Assembly: GCA_034440575.1 (NCBI GenBank)
Contig: JAOTOL010001153.1
Coordinates: 124,001-188,000, forward strand
Direction: 5' to 3'
DNA from: Imbricaverruca yamaguchii
Lineage: Eukaryota > Arthropoda > Thecostraca > Neoverrucidae
DNA: 64,000 bases
Positions within the stretch are counted from its first letter, which is position 1, and every line of letters starts with the position of its first letter. The notes under the pieces are model-generated. The model worked only from the letters and a program-made list of their open reading frames with translations. It made no database searches and was not told the origin of the DNA. Made by a program: the position numbers and the translations under genes. Positions 1 through 12,365 of this stretch are shown one piece after another.

Positions 1-133
1 GCATCCCTGTGTAAATCACGACAGATCTGAGTCGACATACACAGGCAGCGCCATCTGCTTAAATCGACTCATGAGTGGTTTTACACCAGACGGCACTTCT
101 ATGTAAATCACGACAGATCTGAGTGGATATACG

Positions 134-485
134 GAGACGTATCATAACCTCCACAGGTCGTAACCTCCACAGGTCTCAACCTCCACAAATTCAACACATC
201 GCAGCGGTCGTAGCCTCCACAGGTCATAACCTCCACAAGTCCGCAGCGGTCATAACCTCCACAGGTCGTAACATCCACAAGTTCGCAGCGGTCATAACCT
301 CCACAGGTCGTAACCTCCACAGGTCGTAACCTCCACAACTCCGAAGCGGTCATAACATCCACAGGTCATAACCTCCACAGGTCGTAATCCCCACAGGTTG
401 CAACCTCCACAAGTACGAAGCGGTCATAACCTCCACAACTCAGCAGCGGTCGTAACCTCCACAGGTTGAAACCTCCACAGATTCA
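134..485 (-). repeat. Subterminal minisatellite of the left inverted repeat
   Basis: Tandem units read GGTCATAACCTCCACA or GGTCGTAACCTCCACA on the plus strand, with longer ~26-bp variants that add an AAGTNCGCAGC segment. The same units occur inverted at 11926-12266. Such arrays are common as subterminal transposase-binding clusters in foldback elements; that role is inference. Confidence 0.8.
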
Positions 486-590
486 AGAACTTTTTTTAAT
501 TTTCTAGAAGCATCACTTCAGATAGCTATCGCTAGGTAGCAGCACGGTCTAGGTATTATAGCAACGGATATTGAATGAATGTCATGCGAT

Positions 591-3500
591 TGAACGTTAA
601 AGCATAGATAACAATATTTATCACTAGATGGCAGGATGTGTCGTTGAATACGCTTTTTTTGTGTGCGCACATTGTTAACTTTTCAGACGTCGGGAACCGG
701 CCGTCGCCCCGTGGGAAGCTGATATGCGGCGCAGTGGCGGATGCAGAGAACGAACACCCTGCTCAGACCTGTTTGTATCAGATTTGATGGCTACCTAAAA
801 TGTTGAATACATTGTGATTATCGCGCAATATTTGCATTGTCCGCCCTGAATATGCCGACTAGTCTTACCCTGGTGACGCCATTGATCAGCTGTCTTGGGA
901 AGGAACGGAGAAAGCGCAGCGTCTGTGGCGCGAAAGTGGACGGTTCGCGTCGCGAACCAGTCACGGTGTCGCTGATGAAAAGTTATGGAAGCCTAAGTGG
1001 GTGATTAGGAGTCGACTTGGCGCTTTTGCCCGGAGTGGGTGATTCGGAGTTTGGTTTGGAAAATCGCTGATCGATTGTTTTTTTGGCTGAATATGGGATC
1101 AGGGGTCGTGGGCCACTTAGGAATTCTCACAGTTTTGGGAATTTTTCCCCCATTTTTTTCTTCCAAAAATTGTGATTTCTGCTGTGTCGGTGAAGTAGGG
1201 TGATTTGACGGTATTTTCTTACCTTCTGAGTGGTTGCGATGCCCATTATAATACCATAAGCATGTAATTCAAGCCGGTGATTCGGAGTTCGCGTCTCGGA
1301 AAGAACATTTTGCCATAGCAAATATTGATATTAATATCCAAACATCCAAAAACACCGGCGGAGAAAGTCCCCATGTCGCATCTTTTGTGCAACTTTTAAA
1401 ACTTTTTGTTGAAAACTTTTCTTTCAGATTAACAATTATATTCAAATAACGTAGGTAATTGTAGAGTGTACTGGACGAATGTAGATCATTCAAAAGTACA
1501 TATTTTCTTCATTTTTTATTATGGGATGCACAGCTCCCGTGGAAACACATTTTGTCTAAATGGAAACTTCATCTTGAGTACAAACCTATCCGCTGTAGTG
1601 TTTCCGCTATAATTGTATGCTTCTGTGGGTGTTTTGCTTTAAAATCCGCTGGCAGTCCAATGTTTGTTGGACCAGAATTTCCTCCGATAAAGCATTTTTT
1701 CTTTCGATTAAAATCCGATGATTGTTCGCATCGCGAAACCGTCACGGTGTCGGTGGTGAAAATGTGCATTAACCTGCGAGAACGGGTTACCCATAGTTCA
1801 TTATAGCCTCCTGCCTCTTGTGCACTCGAGGTTCATTACGAGTTGGCTCTCTTTTACTTGCACGGTGTTGGAATTTTTTATGTCGCAATAGCGCTTGCTG
1901 GACGAAGCAACTGCTTTTTGTAGGTAAGCGACCACCAGGCTAGACCACCGTTCCAAATCCTCAAGGAAAGAATTACTCATGTATTACTCATCATGTACGA
2001 TTGTATTTGCGTACATCTAAAACACCTCGGCTTAATCAGTTAAACAGTAGTAAAGTTCTACAGAATGCACCGACACTGTATATCTTATTAAAATTTATGC
2101 GATGAAGTGATTTTCTTGGGCTATTTTTGTATAGCATCATTTGATTTTGCGGTTGGAAATTGCAGCTGAATTTAAGATTTCTCCTGTCTTAATCTTGTCT
2201 TATAGTTATGTTATCGGAACATACGTGTGTGATTCGGTAAGAATCTGGCTAATTCCTTCCGTGTTTACTAGCTCTTCCAAACAGCTACTGTTCCGTTAAG
2301 AAGCAGAATGGAAGATTCCAGCCATCACATAATTGGTCGGTATGCGTTGTATCGCAAAGTGTGTGCAAGTTTTGTAGCAGCTGGCATGTGTTCGCAGCCT
2401 TCATTTTGTTTGAACCGACCTCTGGCGATTCTATTCCCGTTCAAGAAATAGAACATCACAGCGTCCGATGCGCAGTCAATTTATGCGAAAAATGCAGACT
2501 TCCTAAATCTGTTACTTCAAATTTGTGTCCATCAATTCCAACGACTTCCGAATGGCCATAGAATACTCCCGAATGTAATGATAAGAAAATACATATTCAC
2601 TAAATCATTGAAATAGATCTCAATCCCCCCAAAAAAGATGACGGTGTGCATAATCGTGATATGCCGTACCATTGGTTAACATGACCTCCCAGCATGCTAT
2701 GAAACGGGTCTGTCTAGGCCAATGCGCCCTCATGTAGTATCCATCCCCGGCGTGTGACATATGAAATGTCCGCTAAGCTTTAGATTGTGATATCTTGCAA
2801 ACGTAATAAAATCGGGCCCTCTGGATCGGCCAATCGAGCTAAAAACTCCATGACGTGCAACAGTGCATGACCAGATTCTCATTTTTGGAAAGCTGAATGT
2901 TTTCAGCTTCATGTTTTCATACCCCGAAACAGAGATCACGGACCCAGCAGACAGCATTTATTTCCAACCTTCCCACCACTCCTGGGATCTCCGGCAGTGC
3001 GCTGAACTGCACATTGTATGCTGATGAATGTACGGAACACTCGGGGAGACGGGGCAAGAACAGGAGAAAGCCACTCTGTAGGCGTCTCTGGGTTCAGCAA
3101 CAGAGATGGGATAATATGGACTACTTTAGCAGTTCTTTGCTAACGCCACTGCCATAGAACGTCTTTCATGTAAGGGATTCGAAAACTGTTTGCTGGGCGC
3201 GAGATAGGCTGTGCTATGCAAGCCAGGGTTTTATGTTGTTAACTGTAAAGAACATGCCTAGGAAATCTATCGTCCCTCTTCTCCCAAAACAACTTTCGAC
3301 TTCCCAATCATAGACAGGCCTAGGAAAAGGAAAAGATGAGTCATTCGCCCCCCACCCCAGGTTGTGAGGGCCAATAAAGCGTCATATTATGAAGGTGGCA
3401 GACCGATATCATGTGTATGGCGCAGGAATGATTGTGTCTGACCCCGTATTGGTAGGGATTTGTCACCTCTTCCCTGCTGAGTGTTTGTTTTTGCTGCTGT

Positions 3501-5235
3501 TTCGACACTCATGTTCCCAAGCACCGAGTGTTGTACATGCACTGCGAGTCACCGGAAAGTGCGCCCGGCCGAATCAGTTTGTGTGAATGTGCTGTATTTC
3601 ATTGGCTTCGCGTACTTTGACGTATACGCATGCCAATTGTGCGTACACTCAAGTCTACGTAAGCACGAAAGCACACATGCGCAAATGTAAGTGAGCGCAA
3701 ATGTATGGAGGGCAAAGTTGCGTATATGAATATAGGTCAGCGCAAATGTACGTGAATATGCAGAAATGTACATACACAGATGCAAGGGAACTTACCCATG
3801 TTTGCATGCACAAGCGTACTTCGGAGTAGCTGCACGTAAGCAACCGTACGTTAGAGCACAGGCGTGCTCAGAATATTGTTAAAATGTAGTTGTATTAAGA
3901 AGACCAGAGGTGTCTGTGGATTCATTACATTTACTAAAGTGGGGCTCGTTTAGGCCTGAATCTATGGGGTGGATCCCCCCCATCTATCCCCTCCATCTCG
4001 AAATCTATTGGACACATGTTGAAACTGGACAACTCAGGTTCGTCTAATATACACTTTAAGAATGTCGAAATGTAAACCTTCCCAGTGGAGAGGTCAGGAG
4101 GTAAAACGATTGGTGGATTGATAAAGGCTATTTGGGCTTGCGTTTAAATTTTACGTCGACAAAATTGTCATAGCTCGGAACAAATGATTTTTAATGGTGT
4201 AAGGCACTAGATGTCCATACATGCACATGCAAAACATACAATGGTGCAGCCAGAAGCCTGAGGAAGGGAAGGTATCATTCGTTCCTTGCTCCTGATCTTC
4301 ACAGTCAGTGCCACAAACTTGTACGTAGCTAAGAGGGTGACTGGATCGGTCACCCCATTCTTGGGATTCTACGGGTCCATGACACGGCCCGAGGGCCATG
4401 CTAGTGGTCCATTCGCACTCCTCTACGCTATTGTCTTGGTGGAGACAAAAAATTCAACATAACTTTTTTAGGTGTTGTTTGGAGCCTAAGAACGCCTCCA
4501 AGCCCTTGCAAATAATAACGGGCCCTTTGAGATGTCTACGATGGACACAAGTGGTGGGGAAGGAGGTAGATTGGGACGCTGGAATCCCTCCCACACATCT
4601 ATGATTATCTACAATTAGTTATGGGAACATGAATAGGGAACAATTATTGAATCAGCAACACATCCCTGACATCGAAACTATTCCTTTTATAAGCAACTGT
4701 ATTCGTGATCCATGCTTCTGCAACAGTATTTTGGCCAGTTGGCCAACAGTTGGACTTCTCATACTCGCACAAAAAAAGACAATGAAATCAAAACATAAGT
4801 AAACCCAAATGTAAACCTAGACGAGATCATTGTTTTCGAACAAAGTCTCTTGTCGAAACCCAGCGTATTCAGATACAATCGCTTCAGTCAATATGGAAGA
4901 TGGCTCATAAAATGGCCATACAAGAACGAGATATCGAACGAGAGCCATGCGGGGAGCAGCAGCATCGTGGAGGCGGCTGACAGCTTCAGTGTGTACTGAC
5001 ATTCGGTTGTGAACACAGCAAATATTCATCAGCAAATATACATGGCTTTGTATTATCGGGGATCGATATGGCATGTACATTATGGCACCAACCCGCCGGT
5101 CGGGTTCAGTGTGACCCGGCGAAGTAGCTGATGACTAGCGATTGCAATAGAATCCCACAACTTGTGGTCGACCACGAGTAGCTAAAGTCACGGCACCAGC
5201 CTACCCAAAGGCTCCGTGCCGTCTGGCGCGAGCCG
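591..5235. other. Unassigned stretch inside the large foldback unit
   Basis: I see no supportable gene. Open frames are short (under 90 codons), lack recognisable motifs and are not flanked by convincing splice sites. 3655-3840 is enriched in loosely repeated GCGCAAATGTA-like words but has no clean period. Confidence 0.5.
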
Positions 5236-5261
5236 TTCCGTGGCGGCGGCACCTAGTTGTA

Positions 5262-5565
5262 GACGTGGTCAGCCAATGCACTGACACGCACATGATGGCG
5301 CACACGTGGCCGGCTGGAGCTAGCTGCCGACGTGGTCAGCCAACACACTGACAGACACACGTGGCCGGCTGGACCTAGTTGTCGACGTGGTCAGCCAACA
5401 CACTGACAGACACACGTGGCCGGCTGGACCCAGTTGTCGAAGTGGTCAACCAACACACTGACACGCACATGACGGCGTACACGTGGCCGGCTGGACCTAG
5501 CTGTCGACGTGGTCAGCCAACATTCTGACACGCACATGACAGCACACACGTGGCCGGCTGGACAT
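5262..5565. repeat. Minisatellite, ~50-68 bp units
   Basis: About five units carry the core GTGGTCAGCCAACACACTGA followed by ACACGTGGCCGGCTGGACCT. Unit length varies because some units carry an extra ~16-bp segment containing ATGACGGCGC. Lengths are not constant modulo 3, so it is not a coding repeat. Confidence 0.85.
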
Positions 5566-5692
5566 AACAAAACTTTGGATTTCAGCCACTTCCTTTTCAA
5601 TGCCATTTTCAGACACTTCAATACATTTTCAATCCCAGTGTATTTCAATTTTTAATATTCACCGTTGCTAAAAATGATATTTTGGTGACTTG

Positions 5693-5736
5693 TGTTGGAC
5701 CTGATTCACCATCACCATAGTGAATCAGGTCCAACA
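5693..5736. repeat. Perfect 17-bp stem inverted repeat
   Basis: TGTTGGACCTGATTCAC at 5693-5709 is exactly complementary to 5720-5736 across a 10-base loop. It lies in AT-rich, non-coding DNA. A small hairpin MITE or a replication-slippage product are both possible. Confidence 0.8.
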
Positions 5737-5739
5737 ATG

Positions 5740-6130
5740 TTAGAGCAATGTTTTAAGTATGTTTAACGTTGCCCTCTTGTAGCAGAAAAAACATAAATTA
5801 TCGGACGATGGTTTTATGGTAGCAAAGATGAACATGCAATTTCATTTCCTATGCTATCCTGTTTTATGGGGACACATTCCCCCAGGCCGGGAAATGCGTC
5901 CCTCTGAAAAGGTTCCAATGTTCCCGATCTCATTTTTCAGCTTGAGGCGCCTCTATTAAATAAAAAGGCTCCCCTTAGAAGGAAATGCGCCCCTTGCGGA
6001 AGAGCCGAGTGCATCCCTCCCCTTCGAATTTTGCGGGGAGAGGCGCCACTTCAGGCGCTTTCACAGTGGAGCCGATCCAAAGAAATGGCGCCTCTCCAGA
6101 CAGGTGCCCCTATGAAAATTCCTGGGTTCT
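5740..6130. other. Unassigned stretch
   Basis: No gene is seen. The block GAGGCGCC and similar words recur between 5940 and 6100 without a regular period. Confidence 0.4.
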
Positions 6131-6134
6131 ACAC

Positions 6135-6390
6135 CTGATTACAACATTACTCTCTCGCGGTTATGAACTCGGGCTAGTTATAACATTGTGCGCATTCACG
6201 TGTGGCTTCTCTTGCAAATTTGACAACTACAGTTGAGTCATTAAAAGGAAAGCGGTCAAACTGAAAAGAAAGTTACATGTTTTGTATGTCCGTAACAGCA
6301 ATGTGGCAGCGTAAATTAAAAACCGGCGATGAGAGCACCGTCCGAACAGGTTACGACGGATTTCTTGGGGAGCCCCTAGTCATATAGGAT
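6135..6390 (+). repeat. Dispersed ~255-bp repeat, copy 1
   Basis: This segment matches 50750-51015 in inverted orientation, including the blocks GCGCATTCACGTGTGGCT and GAGAGCACCGTCCGA. No complete open frame is shared by the two copies, so it is treated as a dispersed repeat of unknown class. Confidence 0.65.
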
Positions 6391-6399
6391 GCGAGTGAC

Positions 6400-6560
6400 C
6401 ATGTGTGTCGAGAATAGAGGGCTTGCTTTTCAGTATGACAGCGAGGGCTGATTGACAAATTTGGTGGGCAACTGGTTCAGTGTGCAGAGTGCAACCAAGA
6501 GGGGCCCTTGTGGCTCATAGTTGCACTGATCTTTTATGTCTTTATGTCTTTATGTATGTT
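6400..6560 (+). mobile_element. LINE 3'-end fragment with octamer tail
   Basis: The segment is the inverted match of 39180-39340, which is the 3' end of the minus-strand LINE at 39175-41583. Both share GGGCCCTTGTGG-type sequence and finish in repeated TTTATGTC octamers. A short simple-repeat 3' terminus is typical of CR1/L2-group LINEs. The copy is 5'-truncated and has no coding sequence. Confidence 0.7.
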
Positions 6561-7580
6561 TGCAATGTTAATACCAAAAGCGATGACCCCCAACCCCCTC
6601 CACCAACTACTACCAGGCACCGTCCGGACCACCACCTCCAACCGACTTCAAAGTTGTAAACAGCCGAAATCACCACACGGTGGCAGGCTGTTATAATTCA
6701 CTTACACACACACACTCCTAGCTGGATGCTGCATGCGAGCAGAATGATTTCAAGGTTAAAAAGCCATACATTTGACATATCGTTCAACACCTTGCACTAT
6801 GCATATGTGTACCGACCTTAAACCAGTCAACCACGTCGGCCATTGAATAAGCCAGACCGTCCGCTGGTGTCAGTTCCCTGTAGCCCGTCCCAAACCTGCG
6901 TTGGAAGACCACGCATCAACTACCCCTCCCCTCCCCCAGACGACCGCACTGTATAATGCCTCACCCTCGCCGTATCCAGTGACGTGCAAGTTGCCAGTGG
7001 CGTCTTCAGCTTAATCTCCAAGGATCCCTCCACATGACTGACAGGGAAAAGATGATGCGCCAATAGCACAACAGCATATAGATCTGAAGATACTGTACAT
7101 GTTGACAAAATGATGAATAGTTCAACAACTGTGTCCGCCACTGCAGTCGTCCGATTCCCAGCCTGCGTGGCTGGGCGCTCGAAGCAGCAGCCCGGCTCGG
7201 ATTTCCCCGAAGAGGCGAGCTGGCCGCGATCTGAACCGCCAGCCTGCTGAATCGGTACAAGGTAAATGAGAGTACTCCATATAGGCTCACAATTACCTCT
7301 GGTATTCTCTTCCTCAATCAACAAACATAGAGATGTGTCATTTGTGAAGGTATTACTGAAGAACAAAAACACTAGGTGGTCATGAATATTGCGGAGGATC
7401 GAGGAGGGACGCTCTGACTTATTTATGTCTCCTGGTAGATCTAGAGAACCAGGGGATAAGCAGCATATTTTGCGCCGTCGCAACATACTAGATGACAGCC
7501 TGCCCCAGCTCTGCTGTTAACGGACCAATAGGTGACTGAGCCACAGCCGAGCTCGACACCTAGTAATATGCAGCGTGAGT
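6561..7580. other. Unassigned stretch
   Basis: There are minus-strand open frames of 188 and 103 codons at 6920-7486, but they are low in identifiable motifs and overlap each other in different frames. I could not match them to a family and do not call a gene. Confidence 0.4.
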
Positions 7581-7586
7581 GTAAAT

Positions 7587-7675
7587 GTGTGTGTGTATGT
7601 GTGTGTGTAGGTATGTGTGTATATATGTGTGTGTGTGTGTATTTGTGTGTATGTGCATTTGTGTGTTTGTGGCAG
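7587..7675. repeat. (TG)n-rich microsatellite
   Basis: Interrupted TG/TGTA dinucleotide tract. Confidence 0.9.
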
Positions 7676-7922
7676 GAGGTGGCTTGATCACTAGAAGTCA
7701 CTATGATCACTAGCTATCCGCTCTTCGGCGAGGGGTGACGTCGCGAAACACGAGTCTCTGGGATGGCTGCCGGGCGTCCAGCGCTGAAACAAACGCTTGT
7801 GAGTCCTGCAAAACTATCGTGAATTTAACGTCGGCGAACACAAGGCACAAGAACAACTGAAGGCGCGGCATATACCTAATCTATACATTTATATCGAAAT
7901 ACAGGTCCATGTCTTCACCTAC

Positions 7923-8093
<171 letters not shown>

Positions 8094-8159
8094 CATGTAT
8101 ATATATATATATGCATATAAATACATTGATATCTATATCCATATATTCTTCTCCCTCTC

Positions 8160-8336
8160 TCCCTTCTCCATTACTCTTTTCATCTCTTGATCTTTGTATC
8201 TCTTGATCTCTACATCTCTTGATCTCTATATCTCTTCATCTCTGCATCTCTTGATCCCTGTATCTCTTGATCTCTGCACATCTGTATCTCTGCATACATA
8301 TTTGTATCTAAGCCTCTCTGCATCTCTGCATCTCTG

Positions 8337-8413
<77 letters not shown>
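8160..8413. repeat. ATCTCTTG-type and (TC)n microsatellite
   Basis: The first half (8160-8337) has ~12-bp units of the form CTCTTGATCTCTGCAT. The second half (8338-8413) is pure TC. Together with the adjacent AT tract this forms a ~490-bp simple-repeat block. Confidence 0.95.
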
Positions 8414-8417
<4 letters not shown>

Positions 8418-8904
8418 TTTCGAAGTGGTGTCCTTCGGACATGGCCGCCGTGTGACAATGTCTGGGTCTGCACCTGGCCAAAATAGAATGCAATTCTTAA
8501 AAAGTTAATTTCATACTATGCACTATTTCATTCAGTGATTCAATCTTGCTATTCGGGGCAGCATCGTGACTCGGGACTGTCTAAAGTAGAAGAGCGGGCA
8601 TCTGAAGTCGAAGGAGTGGTAGGTTATAGAGGTCATCTAAGGTCAGAGTGACGACCTAGCGGTGACATCGGACGTAAATGAGCAGACTTCATTTGAATCC
8701 TGTCACCCAGAGGTACCATCGAACGAACTATGAAACATCATGCGAACCTCAACACATCTCCGCATTATATCACCCAGAAGCCAATATACGGCACGATACT
8801 AAGTATGACTAACCTTGGGTGTAGCCCATAAAATACTTATTTCCATAATGTATTATGGTAGCATAGGTACAATAATGAAGTCTACACCTTACTACATCAA
8901 CTTC

Positions 8905-10440
8905 AAGTGCGGGAATGCCACAAAAATTGCGTCAAAGACCCCAAACAGATGTCGAGCCCCGGAAGGAAGTGCGTTGGAGCACGAAAAAAATGCACCAGGA
9001 GCCCGAAGAATCGCACCGGGGCTCACAAATATCGCGCAGGAGGCTTACAAAAATAGAAGTCGATCCCAATAAATCACAAAGGGATTCTATCGAGTTCACC
9101 CGAGTACCGGACAATTCAGAAGAGGTCACGAAAGGAAATTATCCTGAGGGCCTTTCCACTCTGAATGGTGCCATCCGCTGGAAAAAAAAACTCGTTGAGC
9201 AGCCGCAGTGACATGCTAAAGAGGAAAATCTCCCTCCGTCCTAGCAAGGCGGGCTCCGAAGAACCCAAGAATCGCGCCTGGGTCCACAAAAAGGTTCTAG
9301 GGCAAGATACATTCGCTTCGGGCCCCCATAATTAAGGGTTTTAAATAAATACAGCGGACACCAAAAAACTTGCTTCGGGCTCTAACATTTGTGCCGGGGA
9401 ACGTTAAAATTAGTCTGGGCCTGGGGTCGGATTAGCACAACGCGACCTGTGAACTGGCGCCAACACCACCACCACCAAATGTCGCGCATGGGACCCAAAA
9501 TTCCCGTCGGTAGTCGCGTAAGTTCTGGCCGAGGCATCAATAATTCCCTCGGGGCTCACAAAAATTGGCGTTGATGTCCCCAAATAAGCACAGCGTGGTC
9601 CCAAAGTCACACGCAACCCGACAAGAATCAAGCCAGAACCCTAAAAAAATAAAGGGAGGTACCGAAAAATAAATGTTCCGACCAGAAAAATAACCCCTTA
9701 GTCCAAACATACTACGAGATGCCTTAACAAATCGCATACGACACCGAACAACATTCCGGAGCTCGACAAATCCCGGCGGGACATAAAAATACAGAAATGT
9801 CGCCGAGGGCCTGAAAAATCAGGCCTTGGCTGGGACTTTACATAATTCAGAACCAGTCACTAAAAACTGTCAAGCCCAGAAAAGTGACGTGCGATTCTGC
9901 CGGAACCACGCCACTGGGCCAGAAACGTCGAGACCGGATCCAAAGAAATTATACCGGGCCCTTAATATTGTGCCGAAGTCCCACAAACATGAGGAAAAAA
10001 CACAGCGGGACTCAAAGAGCATAACTTGAGTACGAAAATGCACCGAGCGCTTCAAAGCTTTCCGAGTCTGGAATAAAACGGCATTGCCTTAAGACATTCT
10101 GCTGCTCTAAGTATACACACCGGAGCTAAAAATCAAGACACAACGGTCCCTCAAAGCACAGCGGGGTTTGATACAGCATAGGGCCTAAAAAACAGGCTAG
10201 GTCCCTAAAAAATCGACATGGTCCTAAAAAAGGAATGAAAAGACAGTGCACTAAATGAACACTGCGGGTCCTACGAAAACGCACCGATGCTTACAAATTG
10301 TCGTCGGTACACAAAAATAAGTAACAAAACTTTACTTTTGTTTAAAAAGCCGGTATCGCATAAATTGCTCGCAACGTGTCGAGCCCCAAGCAAAAAATTG
10401 CTGGTGCCTTAAAACACATCCGAAGACAAAGAAAATCGGA
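8905..10440. repeat. Decayed ~30-bp tandem repeat, 1.5 kb
   Basis: Short words such as CCACAAAAATCGCACCGGG and their variants recur about every 28-33 bases through 1.5 kb, alternating a purine-poor GGGCCC part with an AAAAAT part. Divergence between units is high, so this looks like an old minisatellite. The apparent open frames within it follow the repeat and are not called. Confidence 0.65.
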
Positions 10441-11510
10441 ATGGTTAAAAAGAACACCTAACTGGAGTCTCAGTTCGGTACCCAGTCTGGAAGCGTTGTT
10501 ATTTAATCAGAAATGAGGTGCGTCAAAGCTAAGCGGTTATCCGGATTTCTTAGCCACTAGAAAACGTGGGAAGGAGTCATCGAAGTGAATTCAGGATGGG
10601 CCCTTGCGGCCCTAAGTCTGAACACGTTATGACTTTATGAGGTGTCGTGTGTTGGCACCTATCAGCTGTTTTGCACTGCTTTGTTGGTCCTCAACATATG
10701 CGCTTTCATTCCGTTTCAGCCGGGTGTTACGTGATGCAGTTGTAGCATTTCCTTTCAAGTGGCAAATATTATAAAGTGCACGATGTGCACTGCACAAATG
10801 TTTGAGGTGACTGATGAGGCCCTGAGGACGAACACAATACCATATGTTATTATTTATAGAGCTTTTCTTTTCCCCATTCTGTCAGCTTGCAAATCATGGC
10901 CTCCCACAAACCGGATCAAAGCATCTTCAACCAGCGATCACCCGTCTTTCCTTTTCTCATCATCTCCAACAATAATCATGATAATTTCTTCATCGGCCAG
11001 CAAGTAGGTTTCGTTCTTACTAGCAGCCAGTGCAAACTTGTAAGGTGAACACTGCCTTAGAAACGTCTGTGGGCCAATAAGTACTAAGTATGGCTATATC
11101 TGGCAATCTTAATAAAATCAAACCCTTTCTCACCTTCACATTCAAGTAACATTCCATGAAAATATGAACGTGTGAAGAATGTCTAAGGGGAAAAACTCAA
11201 CTCAATGAACAACAATCTGAATTGTGCAAAAGCATAGATCGGTGAACTCATAATGACCCCCTGCAGCTTTTGGCCATTTCAAAATGTTCGTTTACGGGAT
11301 AAGTTGGACTGGCGGTCTATTCTTTCTCCCCATGAACATCAGGGAACAAAGGATGTTCTTTAGCGGTCCCCATCCCAGTGGTAAAAGTTGTGTGTTTACA
11401 ATTAAAATTATCGGGTTATCAACCCAAAAGTGCTCAACCATGGTATTTTGCGAAATTCCTTGATGCGTCCCTGCTGTTCACCCTGGCCCACTCACTTTTG
11501 GGGACGTTCC
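10441..11510. other. Unassigned stretch
   Basis: No gene, tandem repeat or transposon end was recognised. Confidence 0.4.
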
Positions 11511-11516
11511 TACGCC

Positions 11517-11561
11517 TGACCAGGCCATGAAAAGGCATCATTGCATTTCATGGCCTGGTCA
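11517..11561. repeat. Perfect 16-bp stem inverted repeat
   Basis: TGACCAGGCCATGAAA at 11517-11532 pairs exactly with 11546-11561 around a 13-base loop. Confidence 0.8.
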
Positions 11562-11571
11562 TTGCATGGCA

Positions 11572-11735
11572 TATTGCAGACGGATAACATGCAAATGTCT
11601 TGCCATCATCCGCCACTGCGTGTCGCATTATTTTCCCACGCGTCGACGCATTGCAGGCGAAAATCGTGTGAATGTTATACGATCATCGGCCACTGCGCAA
11701 CGCATTACTTTCCCACCCGTCGATGCGCGGGCTAC
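11572..11735 (+). repeat. Two-copy tandem duplication, ~85 bp
   Basis: Two adjacent diverged copies share the order (ATCATCSGCCACTGCG), (CGCATTA), (TTTCCCACSCGTCGA). It lies just inside the right inverted repeat. Confidence 0.6.
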
Positions 11736-11925
11736 CGAGCCCTCGAACAATAGGACAGCTGCACGCAAAGAGCACGTACTCAATTGTATCATCCTGCCAT
11801 CTGGCGATAAATATTGTTACCTATGATTCAGCATTCAATCTCATTAGTGTAATACGTAGACCGTGCTGCTACCTAGCGATAGCTATCTGAAGTGATGCTT
11901 CTATAAAATTAAAAAAGTTCTTGAA

Positions 11926-12266
11926 TCTGTGGAGGTTGCAACCTGTGGAGGTTACGACCGCTGCTGAGTTGTGGAGGTTATGACCGCTTCGTACTTGTGG
12001 AGGTTGCAACCTGTGGGGATTACGACCTGTGGAGGTTATGACCTGTGGAGGTGATGACCGCTTCGGAGTTGTGGAGGTTACGACCTGTGGAGGTTATGAC
12101 CGCTGCGGGCTTGTGGAGGTTACGACCTGTGGAGGTTATGACCGCTGCGTACTTGTGGAGGTTATGACCTGTGGAGGTTATGACCTGTGGAGGTTACGAC
12201 CGCTGCGATGTGTTGAATTTGTGGAGGTTGTGACCTGTGGAGGTTATGAACTGTGGAGGTTATGAT
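11926..12266 (+). repeat. Subterminal minisatellite of the right inverted repeat
   Basis: Tandem TGTGGAGGTTATGACC units and the longer GCTGCGTACT-containing variant, inverted relative to 134-485. Confidence 0.8.
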
Positions 12267-12365
12267 ACGCTGTCGGATATACACAGGAGGCAGTCCCTGT
12301 GTAAATCGACTCATGAGTGGCTTTACACAGAGAAGCAGGAATGTGTAAATCGACTCATTAGTCGA

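Noticed and set aside
6920..7486. 188-codon minus-strand open frame
   Set aside because: No recognisable domain, no start or splice context, and a competing overlapping frame of similar quality.
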